A stretch of DNA of 46,389 bases from SKVJ01 sp964578745. GTDB taxonomy: Bacteria > Chloroflexota > Dehalococcoidia > GIF9 > AB-539-J10. Made by a program: the position numbers and the translations under genes. The stretch lies in NCBI GenBank assembly GCA_964578745.1, contig CAZODZ010000006.1:1-46389 (forward strand), written 5' to 3'. Below are positions 26,183 to 34,937 of this stretch, piece after piece. Numbering within the stretch: the first letter of the stretch is position 1; every line of letters begins with the position of its first letter. A model generated the notes under the pieces. It saw only the letters and a program-made list of their open reading frames with translations, was not told the DNA's origin and did not search any database.

Positions 26183-27208
26183 ATGAAGTTGCTCTTTGTC
26201 ATCAACACACCATCCCAGGTGTACTTCTGGGGGCCGATCGTCCGTGAACTCCAGGGTGGTGGGTGGCGGGTTGATGTGCTGGCACGCCGGTACCAGGGTA
26301 CAGTGCTTCTTCTGCGGCACATGGGGATTCATCACCACACGTTTCCTTCCCTGCCGACGAGACAGTTGAAACCGCTCGAGCTTGGGGTTCATCTTGCCGT
26401 GGCTGTACGACAGAGTGTGCCGCGCAGACCATACAGGATTGTCGGATTCGGGATAGATGCCACGATAGCGGCGCGGTTGCTGTGCGTGCGTTCGCTTGTG
26501 TACGTGGATGGTGAACATCTGGGGATTCAGTGGCCGCTGCTGGATGGTTCGGGCGATGTCATAGTCACTCCGGAGGCGTTCAGAAGGTCTTTCGCCCGGG
26601 CCCGCCATGTCCGTATCCAAAGCTACAAGGAGCTTGCCTATCTGCACCCGGACAGGTTCACGCCGGACGCCTCGATATACGAGGACATCGGCATCGGGTA
26701 TGGAACACCGTATGCCATACTGAGATTCAGCGACTTGTCGTCTGCCCATGACCGGCATCAGTTCGGGCTCTCGCTGGCGGACAAGCGGAATCTTATCGCC
26801 GGGCTGTCGCGGCATGTCCGGGTGTTCATCTCGAGTGAAGCCGGATTGCCAGCCGACCTGCAATCATTCACCCTCTCAATTCCTTACCACCGCATTCATC
26901 ACGCACTGGCGTTTGCGCAGCTCGTGGTGACCGATACGGGCACCATGACCACAGAGGCTGCGGTGCTCGGAGTACCCACAGTCTACTGCGGTTCCCTTGC
27001 GAACAGGTCCGGCGTGTTCCAGGAACTGGCCCATCGGTACCAGCTTCTTCATGTCACGCAGGACCCAGCCGAGGCGTGCGCGGTCAGCGCCAGACTGGCT
27101 GCGGGACGGGATGGCCGACAGGTCCGATTACAGCGCCTTGCAAGGTTGTTAGACGACAAGGTGGATGTGTGTGATGCTCTTGTGAGGTTGCTCACGGGGG
27201 AGGCGTGA
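26183..27208 (+). CDS. DUF354-family glycosyltransferase-like protein
   Basis: A 341-residue protein with the DUF354 pattern, a GT-B-like fold related to UDP-GlcNAc 2-epimerases and glycosyltransferases. Visible are the N-terminal FVINTPSQVYFWGPIVRELQ, the DVIVTPEAF segment after the central domain and the nucleotide-binding VVTDTGTMTTEAAVLGVPTVYC near residue 250. It probably adds a sugar during surface-polysaccharide assembly. The ATG is 67 bases after the dehydrogenase stop. A TATAGC box ends about six bases before the ATG, but I found no -35 for it. Confidence 0.8.
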   Translation: MKLLFVINTPSQVYFWGPIVRELQGGGWRVDVLARRYQGTVLLLRHMGIHHHTFPSLPTRQLKPLELGVHLAVAVRQSVPRRPYRIVGFGIDATIAARLLCVRSLVYVDGEHLGIQWPLLDGSGDVIVTPEAFRRSFARARHVRIQSYKELAYLHPDRFTPDASIYEDIGIGYGTPYAILRFSDLSSAHDRHQFGLSLADKRNLIAGLSRHVRVFISSEAGLPADLQSFTLSIPYHRIHHALAFAQLVVTDTGTMTTEAAVLGVPTVYCGSLANRSGVFQELAHRYQLLHVTQDPAEACAVSARLAAGRDGRQVRLQRLARLLDDKVDVCDALVRLLTGEA

Positions 27209-27295
27209 ACCTCGACCGAGGATGGCTGTATTGGTTGACAGGGCGCGGTGTCCATTGACGGAGCCTGTCACGGTTGATCACTCAGTTGGGTCCTT

Positions 27296-27991
27296 GTGTC
27301 CGGTACAGAGAGGCTTGGTGGTGCAGCGGGGAATCCGATGAGCCGGCGCAGCATTCTCGCGGCCGCAGTCGGTCATGTCCGCGACCCGCTTAACTCTCAG
27401 TCATATGCTCTCATTGCAGGCAACTTGGCCGCGGGGGCGCTGTCATTTGCGTTCTGGGCGATTGCGGCGAGACTTTCTGGTCCGATCGATGTTGGTCTTG
27501 CGTCAGCCTCTGTGTCAACTGCGAGGCTGGTGGGCAGTTTTGCCAACCTCGGACTTGGCATCGCGGTCATTCGGGTATTGAAGCAGGCTGATACGCCGGT
27601 GGTACTCATCAATTCGGTCGGGCTCGTTGTTGCTGTTGTGTCGCTTGGGATGGCTGTTACTGTACGTGTGCTGTTAGCAGAGGCGGATGTCGAATTGTCG
27701 ACACTCGCTGGAACTGCTGACTGGAGCATTGGTTTCGTGTTGCTGGCAGTGAATGCCGCAGTGTTTCCTCTTGTGGCCAGTGTGCTGCTTGCGCTTGGCC
27801 AGAGCTTTCGCATTGTGCTCGTGCAGCTACTGCTGGAAGGCATGAAGGCGCTTGCACTCATAGTGTGGTTCTCTGTTCTGCTTTCGGCCACTGGCATCGT
27901 GTTTGCTGCGGCCTGTGGCGCAGCGCTGGCGGTGACGCCCTTTCTGTCACGTCTCATTACACGATTATCTGCAAGGGAGGCAGGCCGGTGA
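27296..27991 (+). pseudogene. Half-length polysaccharide flippase (Wzx/MATE-like), probably truncated
   Basis: A 231-residue hydrophobic protein with about six membrane segments, for example YALIAGNLAAGALSFAFWAIA and LLSATGIVFAAACGAALAV. Sequence and topology match the first half of O-antigen/lipopolysaccharide flippases, which normally have 12-14 helices and 400-500 residues. The frame ends at TGA 27989-27991 overlapping the GTG of the next gene. There is no second half downstream, so it is either a relic or a small unit acting as a dimer. The start may be GTG 27296 or ATG 27338. Confidence 0.65.
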
Positions 27992-29229
27992 GCCACGGTT
28001 CCGTCGCGAACGTGACGCGGATGCCGCACCGGAGTCTGTGCGTCGGCTGCGGGGTATGCGCTGCAATCTGTCCGCGCGCCGCTATCACCATGCACGCGTC
28101 GGAGTCGTACGGCCTCTTTGTCCCACAGGTGGACCCGGCCAGGTGCGACAACTGCGGTCTGTGTCTGAAAGTGTGTCCAGGGCAGGAGCCTCCCGCAGCT
28201 GCCATCTGTGTGGAGCATGAGCAGGAGGAGTCTGCTGCGCTGGGGCCGTTTACTGCCGTATGGAGCGGCTACGCCATGGATGAGGCTCTCCGCTATCGTG
28301 CCTCGTCCGGTGGCCTCGTGACGGCAATCCTGCTGCAGCTGATGGCGCACAGCGAAATCGATGGAGCAATCGTCACGCTGCCGGGTGACGGGCCGTTCCG
28401 ATGGGAGGGGCGGGTCGCTCGTGATGAGAAGTCGGTCAGGGAAGCGATGGGTTCGAAGTATTACCCGACTCATGTCGCGCCTGGCCTGAGGCAGGTGCTG
28501 GAGGTCGAGGGCAGGTACGCATTCGTCGGATTACCCTGTCAGGTCCAGGGCTTGCGCAAGGCCCAGCAGCATTTGCCCCTTCTGCGGTCGCGGGTGCCCA
28601 TCGTACTGTCACTCTTCTGTAACCACGTGCCCACGTTTGCGTCTGCGAAATACCTGCTTCGCAAGGCACGCATGTCACGTCAGGATGTACTCTCCATCGC
28701 CTTCCGTGGCTACGGCTGGCCGGGTGGTGTGCGCATGACGGCGCGCGACGGTCGTGCTGTCGCCTTTCCGCACTTTGGATTGTGGAGTGCACTCCTCGGT
28801 CTTCTGTTCATTCACCGGCGATGTCTGCTGTGCGACGATCATGCCGGAATGTATGCTGACATAAGTTGTGGTGATGCGTGGCTACCCGACCATTCTGATG
28901 ATGAGCTCGGACGCTCGATAGCAGTGGCAAGAACCGCTGTGGGCGAGGGCCTGCTCTCCCGCCTCGTGCCAAGGGTGCTGTACCTTGAATCAGTACAGGC
29001 GACCGCTGTGGAGCGGGTCGGTATTCGAAGGCAGCGGGGCTTGGCTGCAAGGGTGGCGCTTGCGAGAATGCTGGGGCGCCCGCTCCCGGCATACGCTCGG
29101 CCGCCTGGCGATGTCACGGTTGCCGGGATGCGCGACGCGGTTATGCTGGAGGCTGTGAGACACCTGTCCTCAATGCCTGTTGCATGGCCGCTGCTTGAGT
29201 GGATTATGCGCCTTCGTGCTCACTGTTGA
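27988..29229 (+). CDS. FrhB-like protein with two 4Fe-4S clusters
   Basis: A 413-residue protein. Residues about 15-60 form a ferredoxin domain with two clusters: CVGCGVCAAICPRAAI and CDNCGLCLKVCPG. The rest matches coenzyme F420 hydrogenase/dehydrogenase beta subunit domains (RASSGGLVTAILLQ, GLPCQVQGLRKA, CDDHAGMYADISCGD). The family includes F420-linked enzymes, but members like this one, found next to polysaccharide pyruvyl transferases in glycan clusters, are usually treated as putative glycan-modifying redox proteins. GTG at 27988 overlaps the flippase stop (GTGA). The Cys in CDDH and SCGD is also conserved-looking. Convergent with the pyruvyl transferase, overlapping by ten bases. Confidence 0.82.
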   Translation: MSHGSVANVTRMPHRSLCVGCGVCAAICPRAAITMHASESYGLFVPQVDPARCDNCGLCLKVCPGQEPPAAAICVEHEQEESAALGPFTAVWSGYAMDEALRYRASSGGLVTAILLQLMAHSEIDGAIVTLPGDGPFRWEGRVARDEKSVREAMGSKYYPTHVAPGLRQVLEVEGRYAFVGLPCQVQGLRKAQQHLPLLRSRVPIVLSLFCNHVPTFASAKYLLRKARMSRQDVLSIAFRGYGWPGGVRMTARDGRAVAFPHFGLWSALLGLLFIHRRCLLCDDHAGMYADISCGDAWLPDHSDDELGRSIAVARTAVGEGLLSRLVPRVLYLESVQATAVERVGIRRQRGLAARVALARMLGRPLPAYARPPGDVTVAGMRDAVMLEAVRHLSSMPVAWPLLEWIMRLRAHC

Positions 29230-30650
29230 TGGCACGTAGCGTCTGCCGGCCACGCTGTGGCACATAGCTCCGCGTTGCGGTGTGCGGCGGCATGCATGCC
29301 GGGGATGCGGAGCTCCAGTTCGGCGCGCACTGTGGCCGCATTGTCGAGGGCATTGCGGACCGCTTCAGCTGCCTCCATGGGGTCAAGAGCAGGCTGAACG
29401 CGTTGTGCCTGTCCAAGTGCCTGCATGATTCCCCTGAACTTGTGACTGTATGAAATCCCTACGGTTGGGATACATTGCGAGAGTGCGGCGATATTGGCGT
29501 GCATGCGAAAACCTATGAAAAGGTCACACATGCCTATGATGGCCTTGATTTCCGCTGCTGTCATGTGCGATGGAAGCACTACTATTCGTTGTGGTTGGGT
29601 TGTAATCTGTCGCACGTGCTCGTGCAGGCTCTGCTCGGACATGACCGGGCCGCCGCCGGAAATATGGGGTACGAAGATGATGGGTCCCGGAGTTTCTGCC
29701 AGTACAGTGTCAACGAGCGCTGCCAGTCTCTTGATGTACGGCGTGTTGATGTCCAGCGGACTCGAATACAGGCCAAGCTTGCCGGCCAGGCGTACGACCC
29801 TCAACATGACGGGCTCGGGAAGCAGGTACTGAAGGGTACGGTATGTATCACGCAGAAACGCTGAACGGCGGGCGGGTCTCATTCCACCTGCAAGGTAGCC
29901 CAGGGTGAGACATACTCCCGTGGACGAATCTCCATCTTTGCGCGGCACCGAGTCTATGAAGCCTCTCGCCTCATGTGTCATCTGTGGCTCCAGCAGGAAG
30001 GCCGGGTCGGCAGTGTGGTGCACGCGGTTGTCAGCGATGCCCAGCTCAAGGACATTCCGCTCCGAGACTTCTTCACGGACCATAGTCAGTGCTACGCGCT
30101 TCAGGACTGACTTTGCGAGTGCGCGGTACGCCCGGCGGCGGAACGGCCCGATACTCTCTGCCCAGAAGACGACCGGCTTGCCCAGCGCCACTGCAAGGAA
30201 GACATCCAGCGAGTGCTCTACCACGGTTATCAGGCCGAAGTCCTCGCTGAACAGGTCCATGCCGATGTGGACCACGAGGTCCGCCGAATGGTATTCCCGC
30301 ATTTTGCGGCCACCGACCGCACGGACCACCTTTCGTCGAAGGTCGGCTGGCAGTGGTCGGAGCATGAGTGCTCCCGCAAGACGCAGTATTGAGTGCATGG
30401 TCGTAACGACTGAGAAGTGCTTTGTCCGGAAGCACCTGTTACGTAGCACCCGCCAGCCGGTCTGCCGGGCCAGCTCTTCAGAACACTGGATGGTGGTGAC
30501 GAATTCAGCTTCGGGGTAGACACTGCGAAGCAGCGAGGCGGTTGTCAGCAGTACTGCCTCGGCGCCCCTGTTCTGCTCGATGAGCGCGTGCTCGCCGTCG
30601 GCGCAACAGAGCACCACCTTTCGCACCCCTCTGTGCCGGCTGTTGTTCAT
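29220..30650 (-). CDS. Polysaccharide pyruvyl transferase family protein
   Basis: A 476-residue member of the pyruvyl transferase family, which makes pyruvate ketals on surface sugars from PEP. It shows the start KVVLCCADGEHALIEQNRGA, AVALGKPVVFWAESIGPF in the middle and the C-terminal HMTAAEIKAIIGMCDLFIGFRMHANIAALS block, followed by GISYSHKFRGIMQ. The ATG at 30650 has GAGAGGA upstream; the ATG at 30764 would include 38 residues with no homology. It points against the rest of the polysaccharide genes and probably has its own promoter, which I could not identify. Confidence 0.82.
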   Translation of the reverse strand: MNNSRHRGVRKVVLCCADGEHALIEQNRGAEAVLLTTASLLRSVYPEAEFVTTIQCSEELARQTGWRVLRNRCFRTKHFSVVTTMHSILRLAGALMLRPLPADLRRKVVRAVGGRKMREYHSADLVVHIGMDLFSEDFGLITVVEHSLDVFLAVALGKPVVFWAESIGPFRRRAYRALAKSVLKRVALTMVREEVSERNVLELGIADNRVHHTADPAFLLEPQMTHEARGFIDSVPRKDGDSSTGVCLTLGYLAGGMRPARRSAFLRDTYRTLQYLLPEPVMLRVVRLAGKLGLYSSPLDINTPYIKRLAALVDTVLAETPGPIIFVPHISGGGPVMSEQSLHEHVRQITTQPQRIVVLPSHMTAAEIKAIIGMCDLFIGFRMHANIAALSQCIPTVGISYSHKFRGIMQALGQAQRVQPALDPMEAAEAVRNALDNAATVRAELELRIPGMHAAAHRNAELCATAWPADATCHQQ

Positions 30651-30866
30651 GCAGTTTTCCTCTCGTTGCTCACGGGTGGCTGCACAGTCGAGTCGGGAAC
30701 AGCAAATCGGAGAAAGTGCAATACACGCCTGTAACGCACAACATTGTGGCATTGTACCTGTCACGGCTTCGTGAATGCACCCCTTGATGGTCCATCAACT
30801 GGGGGTGGCAATGCCCGTGGGCTGCCCCTGCAGTGTACGGCCGCAGGCGTCGGGCGTGGCTTGTGC

Positions 30867-30896
30867 TTGACGCATAACCGTGTCCACACGTAGACT
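30867..30896 (+). promoter_or_regulatory. Promoter of the formate/nitrite transporter gene
   Basis: TTGACG (30867-30872), 18-base spacer, TAGACT (30891-30896). Transcription start near 30903, leader about 40 bases. Confidence 0.65.
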
Positions 30897-30942
30897 CGTA
30901 CGACTGCGCTGTGCGCACGAGAACCACACGGGGAGACAACGA

Positions 30943-31737
30943 ATGGCCTTCAAGTCACCGAAAGAGACCGTCTGCTTCATGGATGCCGTCGGCTGCGTCA
31001 AGGTCGGCTACGATACGGGGCGCCTGCTCACGCTCGGCTTTCTCGCAGGAGCGTTCATTGCAGTGGGTGGGCTGCTGGCGGTGGTCGTTGGTGGTGGCGT
31101 TCCTGGTATCGCGGCCGACAACCCGGGGCTGCAGAAGTTCATCTTCGGCGCCGTCTTTCCCGTAGGCCTCATCCTCGTCATCCTAGCCGGTGCGGAGCTG
31201 TTCACAGGCAACACGGCCAGCTGCATTCCTGCCGCCATGAACGGCAGCATCCGCTGGAGATCGCTCGGTCGCAACTGGGTCCTTTCCTACGTTGGCAACT
31301 TCATCGGCTCGCTCTTCGTTGCCTACTTCCTTGTCTATCTCACCCACCTGTTTGCAGCCGACCCATGGCATGCGAGCATCGTCTCAATCGCCAACTGGAA
31401 GGGAACACAGGCCTTTCTGCCACTCTTCCTGAAGGCCATCGGCTGCAACTGGCTGGTGTGCCTCGCGGTGTGGCTTGCGGCAGCGGCGGATGACATCGGT
31501 GGCAAGATACTCGGCATCTGGTTCCCCATCATGGCCTTCGTGGCCGTCGGCTTCGAGCACAGCGTGGCCAACATGTTCTTCATTCCGGCTGGCATGCTCT
31601 ACGGGGCGAACGTCACCTGGGTGCAGTTCCTCCTCGGCAACCTCGTGCCGGTGACACTCGGTAACATCGTAGGCGGCGCACTGTTCGTCGGTGTCACCTA
31701 CTGGTACATCTACGGCGCGCCTGAGCGCACTAGGTAG
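30943..31737 (+). CDS. Formate/nitrite transporter (FNT family)
   Basis: A 264-residue membrane protein with six segments, typical of FNT channels (FocA/NirC). Residues such as the GAELFTGNT segment and GFEHSVANMFF, carrying the central channel His, are present. The family is a pentameric channel for formate, nitrite, acetate or hydrosulfide; the substrate here is unknown. The ATG has a GGGGAGA site. In a strain with a C1 methyl-transfer operon nearby, formate traffic would be a natural role, but that is inference. Confidence 0.92.
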   Translation: MAFKSPKETVCFMDAVGCVKVGYDTGRLLTLGFLAGAFIAVGGLLAVVVGGGVPGIAADNPGLQKFIFGAVFPVGLILVILAGAELFTGNTASCIPAAMNGSIRWRSLGRNWVLSYVGNFIGSLFVAYFLVYLTHLFAADPWHASIVSIANWKGTQAFLPLFLKAIGCNWLVCLAVWLAAAADDIGGKILGIWFPIMAFVAVGFEHSVANMFFIPAGMLYGANVTWVQFLLGNLVPVTLGNIVGGALFVGVTYWYIYGAPERTR

Positions 31738-31778
31738 CCGTTGCGACTGCGGTTCGCGTCTCGCAGCGCCCGGTGGCT

Positions 31779-31804
31779 CTCCTTGGCCGGCCCACGGCCA
31801 GGAG
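31779..31804 (+). terminator. Hairpin after the formate/nitrite transporter
   Basis: CTCCTTGGCCG (31779-31789) pairs with CGGCCAGGAG (31795-31804), a 10-bp stem with a one-base bulge and a five-base loop, 41 bases after the stop. Confidence 0.6.
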
Positions 31805-31816
31805 CGGCCTGGTTTG

Positions 31817-32110
31817 TCATTTCTCTACCTTCGGGAACTTCGCGTTGATAGCCACGATGATGGTGGTGGCAGCCATGAGCGTGGCACCGGCCGCTGGGTC
31901 GAGGATGCTCTCGATGTTGTAGGCCACGCCAGCCGCAAGTGGTATGCGACGACATTGTAGCCTGTGGCCCAGGCCAGGTTCTGCTACATCTTTCTGTACG
32001 TCGCCTTCGACAACCTAACGAAGACTACAGTCTTGCCCTGCGACGACAGCTCGTCCAGCCGTTCGTCGTGGACCTTGATGCCATTTCCCTCGAGGTAGCC
32101 GGGGCTGACT
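31817..32110 (-). pseudogene. Remnant of a heavy-metal P-type ATPase
   Basis: Two pieces of a copper/zinc P1B-type ATPase remain on the minus strand. The upstream piece reads GYLEGNGIKVHDERLDELSSQGKTVVFV, the nucleotide-domain end just before the P-domain hinge. The downstream piece reads NLAWATGYNVVA, then, after loss of one base, PLAAGVAYNIESILDPAAG and ends in NAKFPKVEK at TGA 31817. The stretch between (normally the DGVND hinge and several hundred bases) is deleted. No DKTGT phosphorylation site is seen. So it is a real relic with both an internal deletion and a frameshift. Confidence 0.75.
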
Positions 32111-32169
32111 GTCATCCGGCGCAGCAAGCCGATGTGGCTGGGTCATGGGGGGACGCTGTCCCTGTTGTT

Positions 32170-33018
32170 TTACGTCTGCTTCTGCCGGTTGCGGAAGTCC
32201 CTGATGAAGCGCCGCATGTACTGATCCTTGCCCAGCAGCGCGTCTGCAGCGAGGATATACGGTCTGACCTTTGCGACGTCAACGACGGGACAGTTGACGC
32301 CTAGGTAGATGGTGATGGCGAGCATCATGCCGTTGAGGCGGTCACGGTCCGGCAGACCGAACGAGACATTGCTGAGGCCGAGCGTCATGTTGACGCCGAG
32401 CTCCTTCTTCACCATCTCAAGCGCGGAGATGAGCGTGGTGGTAGCGTCCGGGTTTGCCGCTGCGGGAAGGTTGAGGCAGTCGATGACTACGTCCTCACGC
32501 TTGATGCCGAGGCTCTCCGCGTGCTCGACAATCCTGTGGGCAAGCTGTACGCGCCGCGCGGGGTCCGATGGGATGCCCTTCTCATCCATCGTGAGGCCGA
32601 TAACGGCGGCGTCCCGCTCTTTGGCGAGTGCGAGCACTGACCTGAGCCTGGCCTCCTCGGCGTTGGCGGAGTTGATAAGCGGTCGACCCTTGTAGACCTT
32701 CACCGCCGCCTCGAGCGCGGCAGGGTTGCTGCTATCGATGCAGAGGGGCACGTCTGTCACCTCCATCACTGCCTTGACGGCCTCGGGCAGAAGCGCCACC
32801 TCGTCGACGCCTGTTGCGCCCACATTGACATCGAGGATATCTGCGCCTGCGGCGACCTGTTCGACTGCCTCCTGTCGCACTAGGTCGAGTCGACCTGCCT
32901 GAAGCTCAGCCTGGAGCTTCTTCTTGCCGGTTGGATTGATGCGCTCCCCGATCATGACCGTCGGGCCGGTACCACCGATGATGACCTCGCGTGTCGCGCT
33001 CGTTACCTTCGTCTGCAT
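32170..33018 (-). CDS. Methyltetrahydrofolate:corrinoid protein methyltransferase
   Basis: A 282-residue pterin-binding-domain protein, like AcsE/MtvA/MetH-domain methyltransferases. It shows VMIGERINPTGKKK, ADILDVNVGA, PLCIDSSNPAALEAA and LGLSNVSFGLPDR. Its role would be to move the methyl group from methyl-Co(III)-corrinoid to tetrahydrofolate, feeding the Wood-Ljungdahl pathway, or the reverse. It is the last gene of the corrinoid operon, six bases or so after the activase stop. The short size fits a stand-alone methyltransferase. Confidence 0.88.
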   Translation of the reverse strand: MQTKVTSATREVIIGGTGPTVMIGERINPTGKKKLQAELQAGRLDLVRQEAVEQVAAGADILDVNVGATGVDEVALLPEAVKAVMEVTDVPLCIDSSNPAALEAAVKVYKGRPLINSANAEEARLRSVLALAKERDAAVIGLTMDEKGIPSDPARRVQLAHRIVEHAESLGIKREDVVIDCLNLPAAANPDATTTLISALEMVKKELGVNMTLGLSNVSFGLPDRDRLNGMMLAITIYLGVNCPVVDVAKVRPYILAADALLGKDQYMRRFIRDFRNRQKQT

Positions 33019-33023
33019 CTGTG

Positions 33024-34898
33024 TCAGCCTCCCGTCTGCTGGAACTCCTGCAGGTATGTGTTCGCTACGAACCGCGTCATGAACGTGGGGTCAGACGCGA
33101 GTTCGATGTATCCGATTGAATGTGCGAGCTTGCGTGCCTCACGGCGGCGCGCCGTCGACGCGAGCGCCAGCTTTGCCCCGGAACCTGCTGCGTTGCCGAC
33201 CTGCCGGTATCTCTCAACTGGCAGCCTCGGCAGCATGCCGACTGCCATCGCACTGTTGAGATCGATGTATGTGCCGAATGCTCCTGCGACGATGATCGAT
33301 GTAAGGTCCTCGGGAGCGAGTCCCGCATCAGCGAGGAGCACCTGTATGCCTGTCGCGATGGCCGCCTTGGCGAGCTGGAGCTGCCGGATGTCCGACTGTG
33401 TCAGGCCCAGCGGACGGCCATTCCTGCGCTGTCCAGCTGGTACGATGACGAATTCACGTGTCACGTTGTCGCTCACCACGAGGGGGTGCTTGCTGTTCAG
33501 TCGACCCGTCCGGTCGACGATTCCGTGTGTCGTAAGCTCGCCGAGCGCATCGAGTATGCCCGACCCGCAGATTCCCACCGGCTCGGTCCCGCCGATAACC
33601 TGGATGTGCACCACGTCGTCGCATATCTCCACGTGCTCTATCGCGCCGTCGGCAGCGCGCATGCCATCACGTATATGACCGCCCTCGAAAGCTGGGCCGG
33701 AGGCGCACGAGACGCTTGTGAGTTTTCCGTTCGCTGCAAGGCAGATTTCCGTGTTGGTGCCGATATCGATGGCGAGGACGGAGTCGTTCATCTCGTGTAT
33801 GCCCGTCGCGAGCAGCATCGCCACGTGGTCGCCACCCACGAATCCTGCCACGTTCGGCAGTATGTGGACGTACGCGCCCGGCGCGATGCGGAGCCCCAGC
33901 CGCTGCGCTTTCACATCGAAAGAGTCGCTCAACGCCGGCACATACGGCGCCCTGGCGAGGTGCGTGACCGGTAGCTTGAGGAGCAGATGGTGCATCGCCG
34001 TATTGCCACCGATGACAGCCTCGACGATATTTGAAACGTTGGCGCCGGCCTCGCCAGCCAGGTCACGCGCCATATCGTTGAGCGCCGCGATGACCGCGGT
34101 GGACAGGTCGTCTCCAGCTGAATCCGATTGGAGGACGCGACTCATCCGTGTGACGACATCCTCTCCGAAGCGTATCTGCGGGTTCATGATGCCGGTCGCG
34201 GCGAGTGTCCGGCCGTTGGCCATATCGAGCAGGTAACCGGCGATCTTGGTGGTGCCAAGGTCAACCGCGAGGCCGAGCACCGGCGTCCCCGGCGCCGCGA
34301 TTCCGACTGCCTCACCACCCCGCACTGCCACCTGCACGGCATAGCTGTTCTCACGAACCGCTTCCGGCAGCAACCGGGCGACCTCGAGGTCGATGCACCC
34401 GCACGGGATGGACTCACGCACCTTTGCAAGTACACGGTCGGCGTCGCCCGTAACGTCTGTCATGGAGGGGGCATCGACCGTGACCATGACCGTGGTCACC
34501 GGCGGGTCGGTCGACGGTATCTCTGCCAGTCCCTCAACTTGCGTCCGCTGTGCCGCAGTGAGCGATTCCGGCGGTACGTGAATAACGCAATCGGTTGATG
34601 GGACTGCCTGGCAGGCAAGGCGAAGGCCGGACGAGAGGTCATCCGGGGGCAGAAGCGATTTCTCAACGGATGTAGGTGGGGAAACCTCACCTTTTGCAAT
34701 GACCACCCGGCAACGCCCGCAGGTCCCTGTGCCACCGCACACCGCGGAGAGTTCCACGCCGAGATGTCGGGCGCATTCAAGCAGCGACAACCCCCGGGTG
34801 CATGGACCCCGTCGGCCGACGGGCTCGAAATCCACGAAAACGGTATCACCCGATGACCCGCGTTGCGTGGCCTCGGCGTGTTTCGAAACAGTCACCAT
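33024..34898 (-). CDS. [2Fe-2S]/ASKHA corrinoid-protein reductive activator (RACo/RamA-type)
   Basis: A 624-residue protein. A plant-type [2Fe-2S] domain lies at residues about 20-100 with Cys 54, 60, 63 and 96. The large C-terminal domain is DUF4445/ASKHA: GLAVDLGTTKIAGYLLD, GGNTAMHHLLLKLPV, LAIDIGTNTEI and VAGAFGTYIDLNSAMAVGMLP. These proteins use electrons and ATP to bring inactive Co(II) corrinoid back to Co(I). It lies in the middle of the operon with methyltransferases and a corrinoid protein, so it is the matching repair enzyme. Confidence 0.9.
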   Translation of the reverse strand: MVTVSKHAEATQRGSSGDTVFVDFEPVGRRGPCTRGLSLLECARHLGVELSAVCGGTGTCGRCRVVIAKGEVSPPTSVEKSLLPPDDLSSGLRLACQAVPSTDCVIHVPPESLTAAQRTQVEGLAEIPSTDPPVTTVMVTVDAPSMTDVTGDADRVLAKVRESIPCGCIDLEVARLLPEAVRENSYAVQVAVRGGEAVGIAAPGTPVLGLAVDLGTTKIAGYLLDMANGRTLAATGIMNPQIRFGEDVVTRMSRVLQSDSAGDDLSTAVIAALNDMARDLAGEAGANVSNIVEAVIGGNTAMHHLLLKLPVTHLARAPYVPALSDSFDVKAQRLGLRIAPGAYVHILPNVAGFVGGDHVAMLLATGIHEMNDSVLAIDIGTNTEICLAANGKLTSVSCASGPAFEGGHIRDGMRAADGAIEHVEICDDVVHIQVIGGTEPVGICGSGILDALGELTTHGIVDRTGRLNSKHPLVVSDNVTREFVIVPAGQRRNGRPLGLTQSDIRQLQLAKAAIATGIQVLLADAGLAPEDLTSIIVAGAFGTYIDLNSAMAVGMLPRLPVERYRQVGNAAGSGAKLALASTARRREARKLAHSIGYIELASDPTFMTRFVANTYLQEFQQTGG

Positions 34899-34937
34899 TG
34901 CGCATTATACCGTATGCGCCTGGTTGCAGGGGCACTG

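Noticed and set aside
27988..29229. Genuine F420-reducing hydrogenase beta subunit
   Set aside because: No hydrogenase partner genes nearby and the context is polysaccharide synthesis; only family membership can be claimed.
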